From Nanobdellota archaeon (lineage in GTDB: Archaea; Nanobdellota; Nanobdellia; Pacearchaeales; GW2011-AR1), in the NCBI GenBank assembly GCA_024654505.1, contig JANLHN010000012.1, positions 1 through 40,218 on the forward strand: a stretch of 40,218 nucleotides of DNA. Direction: 5' to 3'. The notes under the pieces are model-generated. The model did not search any database. It was given only the letters and a program-made list of their open reading frames with translations, and was not told the origin of the DNA. The position numbers and the translations under genes are program-made. Shown here in pieces: positions 1-7,371 of this stretch (within the stretch, counting starts at the first letter, position 1; each line of letters begins with the position of its first letter).

Positions 1-63
1 AAGAGAACCCATATTTACCTTGAAGTAAGAGATAAAAGTAAATTAATAAGGAAGAAAAAATAA
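1..63 (+). CDS. rpl22: Ribosomal protein L22 (uL22), C-terminal end only
   Basis: Twenty codons and a TAA stop run in frame from the first base. The residues (KRTHIYLEVRDK, then a basic tail) fit the C-terminal strand of archaeal L22. The next gene is S3, and L22-S3 is the conserved order of the archaeal S10/spc ribosomal operon. The gene is cut by the window edge, so the identification rests mainly on order and this short tail. Confidence 0.7.
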   Translation, partial: KRTHIYLEVRDKSKLIRKKK

Positions 64-64
64 A

Positions 65-754
65 ATGGAAGAAAAGAAATTTGTTGAAGTGAGAAAGGAT
101 GAGTTTAATATTCGTCAATTTGTGAAAAGAATGTTTGGAAAGGGGAAGGTTTCCCGAGTTCGAATTGAATATACTCCTGTTGGTGAAAAAATTGTTGTGT
201 CTACCCATAAACCTGGATGGATTATTGGAAAACGGGGGGAAAAGATTAATCAGCTAACAGATATTTTGAAGAAAAAGTTTAGGATGGAAAACCCTCACGT
301 GGATATTGAAGAAATTACTCACCCAGAGTTTGATGCTCAATTGGTTGCTGATGATATTGCTTTAACTCTTGAGAGGTTTGGGGCATTAAAGTATAAATCA
401 TCGAGTTATAGGGCCTTAGCTAGCATTAAAAATTCTGGTGCCCTTGGTGCCGAGTTAAGAATTTCTGGAAAACTTCCTAGCGATAGAGCAAGGTCTTGGA
501 GATTTGCATTTGGTTACTTGAAGAAAACTGGAGACGCTGCAAGTGTTGTGGATAGGGCATTTTCTATTGCTGAAACAAAACAAGGTGTTGTGGGAATAAA
601 GGTTGCTATTTTGGCTCCAGGTGTTAAGGTTCATGATCAAATAGTAATTGATGAAGATTTTATGAATGAAGTTAAGAAGAATGCTACCTTAAAAGAAGTT
701 GAAGAAACAGTAAAAAAAGTGAAGAAAAAAAGAAAGGGAGAAGGTAAAAAATAA
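65..754 (+). CDS. rps3: 30S ribosomal protein S3 (uS3)
   Basis: Small-subunit protein lining the mRNA entry channel. The product is 229 aa. An N-terminal KH type 2 domain (about residues 20-95) carries the GWIIGKRGEKI loop that contacts RNA, followed by the S3 C-terminal domain with the GALGAELRISGKL segment. The last 25 residues are a Lys/Glu-rich tail. The start ATG lies one base after the L22 stop, and the stop overlaps the L29 start (TAATG), so the genes are probably translationally coupled. Length and motifs are normal for archaea. Confidence 0.97.
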   Translation: MEEKKFVEVRKDEFNIRQFVKRMFGKGKVSRVRIEYTPVGEKIVVSTHKPGWIIGKRGEKINQLTDILKKKFRMENPHVDIEEITHPEFDAQLVADDIALTLERFGALKYKSSSYRALASIKNSGALGAELRISGKLPSDRARSWRFAFGYLKKTGDAASVVDRAFSIAETKQGVVGIKVAILAPGVKVHDQIVIDEDFMNEVKKNATLKEVEETVKKVKKKRKGEGKK

Positions 755-951
755 TGGTAAAAAAGAAGATAGAAGCTGAAAATATTGAAGGGAAGATTAT
801 TGAGTTAAAAATTGAGTTACTGAAACAGCCGCAGAAAGGGAAAAGCATTAAAAGAGAAATTGCACGACTACTCACTATGAGAAAACAAAATGAGACTAAA
901 TTGGAAGGAAATTCTCCAAAAATTTCCCAAAGTACTGGAGGTAAGAAATAA
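754..951 (+). CDS. rpl29: 50S ribosomal protein L29 (uL29)
   Basis: Short two-helix protein at the exit tunnel of the large subunit, 65 aa. The helix pair is visible around residues 8-27 (IEGKIIELKIELLKQP) and 30-48. It sits between S3 and aIF1, as in many archaeal operons. Its start overlaps the S3 stop by one base. Sequence divergence is high, as usual for L29, so position supports the call as much as sequence does. Confidence 0.88.
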   Translation: MVKKKIEAENIEGKIIELKIELLKQPQKGKSIKREIARLLTMRKQNETKLEGNSPKISQSTGGKK

Positions 952-952
952 A

Positions 953-1252
953 GTGGATATTTGTCCTAAATGTGGTTTGCCTGTTCCGGCTTGTGTTTGT
1001 GGAGAAATTGCCAAGACACAACAAAAAATAGATGTTCAGACGGAAAAAAGGCGTTTTGGAAAAGTATCTACGCTAATAAGTGGTTTTGATGATGGTGTTG
1101 ACATAAAAGAGATAGCAAAAACTCTAAAGGCTAAAAGGGCTTGTGGCGGCACAGTAAAAAACAAGAAAATTGAACTTCAGGGGAACCATGTAGGGTTTAT
1201 AAAACCAATATTGGTTTCAATTGGGTTCAATGAAGAACAAATTAATGAATAA
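953..1252 (+). CDS. Translation initiation factor aIF1 (SUI1 family), GTG start
   Basis: Start-codon selection factor acting on the 30S subunit, 99 aa from a GTG start at 953. That start follows a GGAGGT site at 937-942 and immediately follows the L29 stop. An upstream ATG at 890 would lie wholly inside L29 and add residues foreign to the family, so the GTG is preferred. The N-terminus has the archaeal zinc knuckle CPKCGLPVPACVC. The SUI1 core follows, with basic RRFGKVSTLISGFDD and the CGGTVKN loop. In many archaea the RNase P p29 gene follows this one; here S17 follows directly. Confidence 0.93.
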   Translation: MDICPKCGLPVPACVCGEIAKTQQKIDVQTEKRRFGKVSTLISGFDDGVDIKEIAKTLKAKRACGGTVKNKKIELQGNHVGFIKPILVSIGFNEEQINE

Positions 1253-1253
1253 A

Positions 1254-1625
1254 ATGGTAAAAAAAATGGTAAAAAAAGTAGAGAAGGAATCTAAAGATAC
1301 TTTGGAGTGTAAGGACAAGCTCTGTCCAATTCATGGAGAAAGAAAACTGAAAATGAGGGGGCGAACCTTTGATGGAGTTATAATAAAGAAGTTACCTGGG
1401 AGGGTTACAATTCAATTTGAAAGAATGATTAAGGTTCCGAAATATGAGCGTTATGAAAAAAGGCGAACAAAAATCCATGCAAGACTCCCAGATTGTATAA
1501 TTGCTGGGGTTGGGGATTTAGTCCAGGTTGCTGAGACAAGACCTATCAGCAAAATGATTCATTTTGTTGTTAGTAATGTTATTAAGAAATCAATGGAGGC
1601 TAGTTCTAATGAAAGTAAATCTTAG
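1254..1625 (+). CDS. rps17: 30S ribosomal protein S17 (uS17)
   Basis: Primary 16S rRNA-binding protein, 123 aa. The OB-fold core is recognisable by CPIHGERKLKMRGRTFDG, the VPKYERYEKRRTKIHARLP segment and GDLVQVAETRPISK. The ATG at 1254 directly follows the aIF1 stop. ATGs at 1221 and 1233 are in frame but lie inside aIF1, so they are rejected. The N-terminal about 17 residues are a Lys-rich extension (MVKKMVKKVEKES). Confidence 0.96.
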   Translation: MVKKMVKKVEKESKDTLECKDKLCPIHGERKLKMRGRTFDGVIIKKLPGRVTIQFERMIKVPKYERYEKRRTKIHARLPDCIIAGVGDLVQVAETRPISKMIHFVVSNVIKKSMEASSNESKS

Positions 1626-1664
1626 ATTTTCGACCATAAAAATTCTCCTTGGAGGTAAATTTTT

Positions 1665-2066
1665 ATGAAAGCAATTAGTGGTCGGGCAACAAGAGGGTTG
1701 AATATTGGGAGTATGGTTGAAGCTTGTGATAATAGTGGGGCAAGAATAGTAAGAATTGTTTCTGTTAAGCATGGAAAAACCTCGAAGGGCCGTCAGGGGT
1801 ACGCAAAAATTGCAGACTGGGTTAAAATTTCTGTTAGAAAGGGAGACCCAAAAATGAAGGGAGAGGTTTTTGATGCAGTTGTTGTTAGACAGAAGAAACC
1901 TTGGAAGAGGAATACTGGAGAGAGAGTTTGTTTTAGCGATAATGCGGTTGTTCTTTTAAAGGATGAAAAAGGAAACCCTAAGGGAACACAAATTAAGGGA
2001 GCAATTGCAAGAGAAGTTCAGGAAAGATGGAAGGAGGTCTCTAAGTTAGCGAGTACAATTTATTAA
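1665..2066 (+). CDS. rpl14: 50S ribosomal protein L14 (uL14)
   Basis: Large-subunit protein at the subunit interface, 133 aa, normal length. Diagnostic segments are GSMVEACDNSGARIVRIVSVK near the N-terminus, and DAVVVRQKKPWKR followed by VCFSDNAVVLL. A clear ribosome-binding site (GGAGG, about 1650-1655) lies in the 39-base gap after S17. This is one of the few places in the operon with a strong Shine-Dalgarno; most other junctions are stop-start overlaps or stop-AA-ATG. Confidence 0.97.
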   Translation: MKAISGRATRGLNIGSMVEACDNSGARIVRIVSVKHGKTSKGRQGYAKIADWVKISVRKGDPKMKGEVFDAVVVRQKKPWKRNTGERVCFSDNAVVLLKDEKGNPKGTQIKGAIAREVQERWKEVSKLASTIY

Positions 2067-2067
2067 A

Positions 2068-2511
2068 ATGAAATCAAAATTTAACAAAAAGTGGAATTCA
2101 AGTAAACAACCTAGAAAGCAGGTGAAATTTAGAGCCATGGCTCCAACACATATTAAAAGAAAATTGATGGCTTCTATATTAGACAAACCTCTTAGAGTTA
2201 AATATGGGAAAAGAAACTTGGGAATCCGAAGAGGGGATGAGGTTAAGATTATGAGGGGCAAATTTAAAGGTAAACAAGGAAAGGTGGGAAAAGTAGATCC
2301 AAAAAATAATCGTCTTCAAGTTGAAGGGGTTCAGAGAGCTAAAAAAGGTGGAGAGAAAGTAGAAACCTGGTTTAGCCCATCAAAGGTGAAAATTATGTTA
2401 TTAAATACTGACGATTCAAAAAGGATGAAAAAACTGAAGGTCGTAGTTAATAGTCCTGCTGAAGTCCAAAAGACGGAAACTAAAGAACTAATGGAGAAAA
2501 AGAAAAAGTAA
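2068..2511 (+). CDS. rpl24: 50S ribosomal protein L24 (uL24)
   Basis: rRNA-binding assembly protein, 147 aa. The KOW motif is visible at about residues 55-80 (GDEVKIMRGKFKGKQGKV). The archaeal/eukaryotic N-terminal extension (SKQPRKQVKFRAMAP) is present, and a Lys/Glu-rich C-terminal tail follows residue 110. It starts two bases after the L14 stop. Confidence 0.96.
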   Translation: MKSKFNKKWNSSKQPRKQVKFRAMAPTHIKRKLMASILDKPLRVKYGKRNLGIRRGDEVKIMRGKFKGKQGKVGKVDPKNNRLQVEGVQRAKKGGEKVETWFSPSKVKIMLLNTDDSKRMKKLKVVVNSPAEVQKTETKELMEKKKK

Positions 2512-2556
2512 TATGAGGACATGTTTCATGTTTTCATTATGCAATCAAAATAAAAA

Positions 2557-3207
2557 ATGCACTTAAAGAAAAATAAAATGCCAAAAACGTGGCCAGTTCC
2601 ACGAAAAGGAAACGTGTACTCGGCAGTGCCTAGCCATGCGACCTCAAGGGGAATCTCAGTATTATGCTTAATTAGAGATATTTTGAAAATTGCTAAAACA
2701 AAGAAGGAAGTAAGAGTAATGACTTTGGGCGGAGATATTAAGGTGAACAATATAATTCGGAAAAATGAGAACTTTCCAGTACAGGTCTTTGATGTTGTAA
2801 GTTTAGATAAGGCTAAATTGCATTATCGCCTAGAGATTGTCAATAGGAAATTTAATTTAGTTAAGATTTCTGCTGGAGATGCTGAAAAAAAGATTGTGAA
2901 AATTTCTGGAAAGACAATACTTGGGAAGGATTTGGTTCAAATGAATTTAGATGATGGTCAGAACTTTGTTTCTAAAATCAAATTCTCTGTAGGAGACTCT
3001 GTAATAGTGAACACTAAAGAGAACAAGATAGAAAAAGTTTTACCATTAAAAGAAGGTGCAAAAGTAGAAATTATTCTTGGGAAACATGCGGGAGAAAAGG
3101 GAAAATTGATTAGTTTTGAGGAGCTCTCTCGTGGTAAAAGTTACCTTATTAAATTAAAGGAGAAGGAAGTAAGTTTGCCTTTTAAGACACTCTTAGTAAT
3201 TGAATAA
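2557..3207 (+). CDS. rps4e: 30S ribosomal protein S4e
   Basis: Archaeal/eukaryotic-specific small-subunit protein, 216 aa. The order S4 N-terminal region, central RNA-binding region and KOW is kept. The signature WPVPRKGNVYSAVPSHA is near the N-terminus, ILKIAKTKKEV and GGDIKVNN follow, and a C-terminal KOW (IILGKHAGEKGKLI) is at about 170-185. It is about 20 residues shorter than many archaeal homologues. The methionine at 2578 (MPKTWPVP) is a second possible start, seven codons in. A 45-base gap separates it from L24 and holds no clear promoter. Confidence 0.95.
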   Translation: MHLKKNKMPKTWPVPRKGNVYSAVPSHATSRGISVLCLIRDILKIAKTKKEVRVMTLGGDIKVNNIIRKNENFPVQVFDVVSLDKAKLHYRLEIVNRKFNLVKISAGDAEKKIVKISGKTILGKDLVQMNLDDGQNFVSKIKFSVGDSVIVNTKENKIEKVLPLKEGAKVEIILGKHAGEKGKLISFEELSRGKSYLIKLKEKEVSLPFKTLLVIE

Positions 3208-3740
3208 TGGAGAATAAGATGAGAGAGATTCGGCTTGAGAAAGTTATATTGAACATTGGAGGAACTAGTGAGAAGCTTGAGAAAGGAGTTATTTTACTTC
3301 AGAAGATTAGTGGTAAGAAGGCTATTAAGGTAAAGGCTACTAAAAGAATCCCTACATGGTCTGTTCGTCCGGGATTGGAAGTCGGGACAAAAGTTACTCT
3401 TCGTGGAAAAGAGGCTATGGAAATATTAAAAAAACTTCTCCCAGCTATTGATAACACATTAAAAGAAAGACAAATACAAGATAATTTCTTTTCTTTTGGA
3501 ATACATGAGTATATTGAGATTCCAGGAATGGAATATATAAGAGAGGTAGGGATTATGGGTTTTGAAGTTACAGGCGTTTTTTCTCGAGCAGGAAAGTCTG
3601 TTGAAATGAAGAAAATTAAAAGAGGAAAGGCAAAAAGGCTAGTGGTTACTCAAAAAGAAATTGAGGATTATTTAATAGATAAATTTGGAACAGAAATCTT
3701 GCGAAAGAAGATCCAGGGAGAAGAAGATGACAGCGAGTGA
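3207..3740 (+). CDS. rpl5: 50S ribosomal protein L5 (uL5)
   Basis: 5S rRNA-binding protein of the central protuberance, 177 aa. Seen: IRLEKVILNIGG at the N-terminus, KATKRIPTWSVRPG, the GIHEYIEIPGMEY segment and a DYLIDKFGTEI C-terminus. The start overlaps the S4e stop (TAATG). MREIRLEKV at 3219 is an alternative start. The last 14 bases overlap S14. Confidence 0.97.
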   Translation: MENKMREIRLEKVILNIGGTSEKLEKGVILLQKISGKKAIKVKATKRIPTWSVRPGLEVGTKVTLRGKEAMEILKKLLPAIDNTLKERQIQDNFFSFGIHEYIEIPGMEYIREVGIMGFEVTGVFSRAGKSVEMKKIKRGKAKRLVVTQKEIEDYLIDKFGTEILRKKIQGEEDDSE

Positions 3741-3957
3741 TTGGAGGAAAATTACCAAGCAGTTAAAAAGTAAGCCAACTATCTTAAAGAAATTTTTAAA
3801 ACACAATAAACCAAAACCAAGAAAGTTTGGTGTTGCTGCCCAGAAGTGTGAAGTCTGTGGAAGACATGGAGCCCATATTTCATCTTATAATCTAAATTTG
3901 TGTCGACACTGTTTCAGAGAGTTGGCGGTTGAGCTGGGTTTCAAGAAATACAGTTAG
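3727..3957 (+). CDS. rps14: 30S ribosomal protein S14 (uS14), zinc-binding form with N-terminal extension
   Basis: Small-subunit head protein. From ATG 3727 the product is 76 aa, against about 50-56 in most archaea. The zinc module is at the C-terminus: CEVCGRHGAHI, then LCRHCFRELAVELGFKKY (C-x2-C ... C-x2-C). The first about 35 residues are a basic extension (KPTILKKFLKHNKPKPRKFG). The start is preceded by GGGAGAAG and overlaps L5 by 14 bases. An ATG at 3685 in the same frame lies deeper inside L5 and is unlikely. Confidence 0.93.
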   Translation: MTASDWRKITKQLKSKPTILKKFLKHNKPKPRKFGVAAQKCEVCGRHGAHISSYNLNLCRHCFRELAVELGFKKYS

Positions 3958-3965
3958 GAGAAAAA

Positions 3966-4343
3966 ATGAGTCAAGATATAGTTAGTGATGGATTAAACCA
4001 AATAATGAATGCGAAAAGATTGGAAAAGAAGGAACTTGAGATTAGAAAGTACTCTAAGGTTTTGATTAATCTATTCAAATTAATGAAAGAAAAAGGTCAT
4101 ATTGATTATGAAGTTAATGAAGAAACTAAGGTTGTGAAAGTCCATATTCTCAGACTAAATGAATGCCGGGCAGTTAAACCAAGATATTATGTTAGTTCTG
4201 ATGGAATCGATAGATATCTTAGAAGATTTTTACCTTCGAGAAATTTTGGAAGTTTGATAATATCTACAAACAAAGGACTTTTGAATTATAAAGAAGCTAT
4301 TAAAAATAAAATTGGGGGAAGTGTAATTGCTTACTTCTATTAA
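3966..4343 (+). CDS. rps8: 30S ribosomal protein S8 (uS8)
   Basis: 16S rRNA central-domain assembly protein, 125 aa. The N-terminal DIVSDGLNQIMNAKRLEKKE matches the archaeal S8 helix, and the C-terminal LIISTNKGLLNYKEA plus GGSVIAYFY is the conserved S8 ending. A GGAG ribosome-binding site lies just upstream (3956-3960), overlapping the S14 stop. Confidence 0.96.
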   Translation: MSQDIVSDGLNQIMNAKRLEKKELEIRKYSKVLINLFKLMKEKGHIDYEVNEETKVVKVHILRLNECRAVKPRYYVSSDGIDRYLRRFLPSRNFGSLIISTNKGLLNYKEAIKNKIGGSVIAYFY

Positions 4344-4344
4344 A

Positions 4345-4887
4345 ATGAAAAAGATATTAGAACGAATAATTGAAATTCCAGAGGGTATAGAAATAACTGT
4401 TAAAGATAAGACTTTTGTTGTTAAGGGAAAGGGAAAAGAAATCTCCAAAAGTTTTGACATGGGAAAGATAACTGTCTCTATTAAAGACAAAAAGGTTAAT
4501 ATTAGCGCAAAGAAGTTTACACGGAGAGAATCTAAAATGGTGGGAACTATCTGGGCTCATTTAAAAAATATGATTAAGGGAATTGAGGAAGATTTTGTTT
4601 ATAAATTGGAAATTTGTAATGTTCATTTTCCTATGAACGTTAAAGTTGATGGAGATAAGGTTATTATCAAATCTTTCTTGGGAGAAACAACTCAGAGGGT
4701 TTCTCGAATAATGCCTAACTCAAAGATTGATATAAAGGGTAATGAGATAACTATAAGTTCTCCAGATATAGAAGCTGCCGGACAAACTGCTGCAAACCTT
4801 GAAAAGGCGACAAAATTAGTTGGGAAAGATAGAAGGATATTCCAAGATGGAATTTATATTACTGAAAAATGTGGGAGGGAAATTTAA
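4345..4887 (+). CDS. rpl6: 50S ribosomal protein L6 (uL6)
   Basis: Large-subunit protein near the factor-binding site, 180 aa from ATG 4345, one base after the S8 stop (an upstream ATG at 4327 lies inside S8). Two L6 repeats are seen: IPEGIEITVKDKTFVVKG at the N-terminus, and VDGDKVIIKSFLGE with GNEITISSPDIEAAGQTAANLE at the C-terminus. The ending RRIFQDGIYITEKCGREI is typical of archaeal L6. Confidence 0.96.
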   Translation: MKKILERIIEIPEGIEITVKDKTFVVKGKGKEISKSFDMGKITVSIKDKKVNISAKKFTRRESKMVGTIWAHLKNMIKGIEEDFVYKLEICNVHFPMNVKVDGDKVIIKSFLGETTQRVSRIMPNSKIDIKGNEITISSPDIEAAGQTAANLEKATKLVGKDRRIFQDGIYITEKCGREI

Positions 4888-4890
4888 AGC

Positions 4891-4905
4891 ATGTTCAAAG
4901 AACAT
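4891..4905. repeat. Perfect hairpin ATGTTC-AAA-GAACAT in the L6-L32e gap
   Basis: Six-base arms with an AAA loop directly after the L6 stop, followed by a T-rich run at 4911-4917. It could be an mRNA processing or attenuation signal. It belongs to a set of very short-loop hairpins that recur in the non-coding gaps of this window. Confidence 0.6.
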
Positions 4906-4932
4906 ACATGTTTTTATCTATAAAAATAAAAA

Positions 4933-5316
4933 ATGGTAGTTGAGAGAAAAAAACCAAAATTTTTGAGAAAAGATTGGCATAAGAAGATTAAACTTGGGAG
5001 TACTGTTAAGAAAAATAGAAAATGGCGTGGAGCGAAAGGAAGGCATAATAAGATTAGGTTAAGTAGAAAGGGTAATGCTCAAAGACCGAAGATAGGGTGG
5101 GGTGCGGAAAAAACGACTAGAGGATTTGTAGGGGGATTGAATGTCATGGGGGTTAGTAATCTCAAAGAAATGGACAATGTAGGGAAGGGGCAGGGAATTG
5201 TCATCGGAAAAGTTGGTTTGAGAAAAAGAAAAGAAATAATTGCTGAAGCAAATAAAAGAAAAGTCAAAATATTAAATAAATACAAACTGGGTGAAAGTAA
5301 AAATGCAACTAACTAA
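4933..5316 (+). CDS. rpl32e: 50S ribosomal protein L32e
   Basis: Archaeal/eukaryotic large-subunit protein, 127 aa. Signature residues: FLRKDWHKKIKLG, KWRGAKGRHNKIRLSRKG, PKIGWGAEKTTRGF and the C-terminal RKRKEIIAEANKRKVKILN. It lies in the standard L6-L32e-L19e order. A T/A-rich stretch (4911-4926) just upstream might act as a weak internal promoter, but it sits only about 19 bases from the ATG, closer than the other TATA boxes here. Confidence 0.96.
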   Translation: MVVERKKPKFLRKDWHKKIKLGSTVKKNRKWRGAKGRHNKIRLSRKGNAQRPKIGWGAEKTTRGFVGGLNVMGVSNLKEMDNVGKGQGIVIGKVGLRKRKEIIAEANKRKVKILNKYKLGESKNATN

Positions 5317-5704
5317 AAAGAAAGAATTAGCAGCCAAGGTTTTGGGTGTTGGAAAGAGTAGAATCCTTTTTGTAGATTCTCATCTCCCAGAGATTAAGGA
5401 AGCTATTACTCGCCAAGATATCCGAGATCTTGCCAGTTTAGGAGCTATTAAAATTAAAGAAGTTAGTGGTAGGAAGAAAGTTGTTAAGAGAAAACACCGA
5501 AGGAGAACTGGAAAGGTTAAAAAGAAGGTCAATAAAAGTAAAAAAGAGTACGTAATCATCACTCGAAAGCTTAGAACCTTTGTTAGACACCTTCTAAAAA
5601 CAGGGGCAGTTGACAAAGAAAAACATAGAGAAGTTAGAAAGATGATTCGGGCGAGAAGATTCAAAAGTAAAAGACATTTAAAGGAGAGTTTAAAGGATTT
5701 ATAA
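5303..5704 (+). CDS. rpl19e: 50S ribosomal protein L19e
   Basis: Archaeal/eukaryotic large-subunit protein, 133 aa. Helical and very basic: LTKKKELAAKVLGVGKSRI, then ITRQDIRDLASLGAI, a basic KRKHRRRTGKVKKK turn and the C-terminal long helix. ATG 5303 is chosen over GTG 5291, because MQLTKKKELAA matches the family N-terminus and a GGTGA site lies just upstream. It overlaps L32e by 14 bases. Confidence 0.96.
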   Translation: MQLTKKKELAAKVLGVGKSRILFVDSHLPEIKEAITRQDIRDLASLGAIKIKEVSGRKKVVKRKHRRRTGKVKKKVNKSKKEYVIITRKLRTFVRHLLKTGAVDKEKHREVRKMIRARRFKSKRHLKESLKDL

Positions 5705-6198
5705 TGGCAAGAAGTAAAAGGACTATTAAGCGAAGGAGAAGGGAAAATAAGACAGATTATAAGCTAAGAAAAAGTTTATTGAAGTCAAGTCTCCCACGTA
5801 TAGTTATTAGAAGAACAAATAAGTTTTTTATCATACAGGTTGTTGAAAGTTTTGAAGCACAAGATAAGGTTATTTTGGGAGTAACCTCAAAAGACCTTCT
5901 AAAAAAAGGGTGGAATGTTAAGATGCAGGGGAGTTTAAAATCTATTCCTGCAGGATACCTCTCTGGAATTCTCTTAGCAAAAAAGATTGGGAAAGGTAAA
6001 AAGAAGTTTATTGTGGATTTGGGGATGGCTAGGACCTTGAAGGGTTCAAGAGTTTTTGCAGTTGTAAAAGGTTTGGTGGATGGTGGTCTTGATTTAAATG
6101 TAAATGAAAAAGTTTTTCCTTCAGAGGATAGACTCCTCGGAAAACATTTAAAAGAAGATGTAAAAAAAATGATTGGAGAGGTTAAATCAAAATTATAA
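5704..6198 (+). CDS. rpl18: 50S ribosomal protein L18 (uL18)
   Basis: 5S rRNA-binding protein of the central protuberance, 164 aa. It starts within the L19e stop (TAATG). Family segments: RRRRENKTDYKLRKSLLKS, LPRIVIRRTNKFFIIQVV, IPAGYLSGILLAKK, and GSRVFAVVKGLVDGGLDL near the C-terminus. It is somewhat shorter than the about 190-aa archaeal average. Confidence 0.95.
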   Translation: MARSKRTIKRRRRENKTDYKLRKSLLKSSLPRIVIRRTNKFFIIQVVESFEAQDKVILGVTSKDLLKKGWNVKMQGSLKSIPAGYLSGILLAKKIGKGKKKFIVDLGMARTLKGSRVFAVVKGLVDGGLDLNVNEKVFPSEDRLLGKHLKEDVKKMIGEVKSKL

Positions 6199-6199
6199 A

Positions 6200-7030
6200 A
6201 TGGTAAAGACAAAAGAATTAGCCCCAGAAGAACAGTTAGAAGAAATGGATGAAATTCTAGAGGCTAAAAAAAAGCTAGAAGAAGAAAGAATTTCTAAAGA
6301 AGTTGAAGAACAATTTCGAAGAGAAGAAGGTCGTGGGGAATACAAAAGAGAGTCTAGGGAAGAAAGATTTTCTAGAGAGGCTCAAGAGAAGTTAGATCGG
6401 TGGGTACCACAGACCCAATTAGGGAGGGTTGTTCGTGCTGGTAAAGTTAAAGATATTGATGAAATCCTTGTTGCAGGAACTAAGATAATGGAGTCAGAAA
6501 TTGTAGATCTTCTACTTCCTGGACTTCAAACAGAGGTTTTATTTATTGGCCAAGCAAAGGGTAAGTATGGTGGTGGAAAAAGAAGAGCTTTTAGACAAAC
6601 TCAGAAAAAAACAAAAGAGGGTAATGTTTTAACTTTTGGAGTTATGGCGGTTGTTGGAGATGGTAGAGGTCATGTTGGAATAGGTTATGGACGGGCCTCT
6701 GAAACATTGCCAGCAAAAGAAAAGGCTATAAGAAAGGCAAAGTTGAACATAACTAAAATACCTCGAGGATGTGCGAGTTATAATTGTTCTTGTGAAAATC
6801 CTCATAGTATCCCTATTACTGTTGAAGGAAAATGCTCTTCGGTCAAAGTTAAACTTATACCTGCACCACAAGGAACAGGTTTAGTTATTAGTGATGAAAT
6901 GAAAAAGATTCTGAGGGCTGTTGGAATAAAAGATGTTTATAGTTCTTGTTCAGGGAAAGTGAGGACAACCTTTAATGCGGCAAAGGCTTGTATGGCTGCA
7001 CTAAATAAACTAGGAGAAATGAAAATATGA
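6200..7030 (+). CDS. rps5: 30S ribosomal protein S5 (uS5) with charged N-terminal extension
   Basis: Small-subunit decoding-fidelity protein, 276 aa from ATG 6200 (one base after the L18 stop). The S5 core starts near residue 68 (WVPQTQLGRVVRAGKVKDI) with the double-stranded RNA-binding half, followed by VVGDGRGHVGIGYG, KAKLNITKIPRGC and the C-terminal GIKDVYSSCSGKVRTTFN. The first about 65 residues are Glu/Arg/Lys-rich and probably helical or coiled. Archaeal S5 is usually about 210-235 aa, so this extension is notable. The stop overlaps L30 (ATGA). Confidence 0.96.
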   Translation: MVKTKELAPEEQLEEMDEILEAKKKLEEERISKEVEEQFRREEGRGEYKRESREERFSREAQEKLDRWVPQTQLGRVVRAGKVKDIDEILVAGTKIMESEIVDLLLPGLQTEVLFIGQAKGKYGGGKRRAFRQTQKKTKEGNVLTFGVMAVVGDGRGHVGIGYGRASETLPAKEKAIRKAKLNITKIPRGCASYNCSCENPHSIPITVEGKCSSVKVKLIPAPQGTGLVISDEMKKILRAVGIKDVYSSCSGKVRTTFNAAKACMAALNKLGEMKI

Positions 7031-7371
7031 TACTTGTTTTGAGGATTGCGGGAAGAGCAGCAAAAAAGAAGAAGGACATTGAGACTCTTAATAGACTTAA
7101 TCTTTATAGAAAATTTAATTGTATTCTGGTTGATGAAAAAGATGAAGTGAGAAAGGGAATGGTTCTGGCGGTTAAACACATGGTTGCTTATGGAACTGTT
7201 GGAGAAGATTTTATTAAGGAACTCAAAAAGAAAAGACCCAGTAAGGACGATAAAACATATAATTTACACCCTCCTATTGGTGGGTTCAAAAAAAGTTCGA
7301 GAGTTGCAACCCCAAAAGGAATCTTAGGATTCCATGAAGATATTACTAAACTTGTTGGGAGAATGTTATGA
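7027..7371 (+). CDS. rpl30: 50S ribosomal protein L30 (uL30), short form
   Basis: Large-subunit protein, 114 aa. Seen: ILVLRIAGRAAKKKKDIETL, LNRLNLYRKFNCILVDE, and the C-terminal FKKSSRVATPKGILGFHED. Archaeal L30 is usually near 150 aa, so the C-terminal extension is reduced. ATGA overlaps at both ends (S5 upstream, L15 downstream) imply coupled translation. Confidence 0.94.
   Translation: MILVLRIAGRAAKKKKDIETLNRLNLYRKFNCILVDEKDEVRKGMVLAVKHMVAYGTVGEDFIKELKKKRPSKDDKTYNLHPPIGGFKKSSRVATPKGILGFHEDITKLVGRML

Noticed and set aside
890-952. Longer aIF1 start at ATG 890
   Set aside because: The added residues lie in L29 and do not match the family; GTG 953 follows a GGAGGT site and gives the standard zinc-knuckle N-terminus.
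2512-2556. Hairpin or promoter in the L24-S4e gap
   Set aside because: ACATG and CATGT words repeat there, but no stable stem or TATA box at the right spacing is seen.
5757-6212. Minus-strand ORF of 151 codons opposite L18
   Set aside because: A shadow of a clear ribosomal protein gene; low-complexity Phe/Ser/Leu composition typical of antisense frames.
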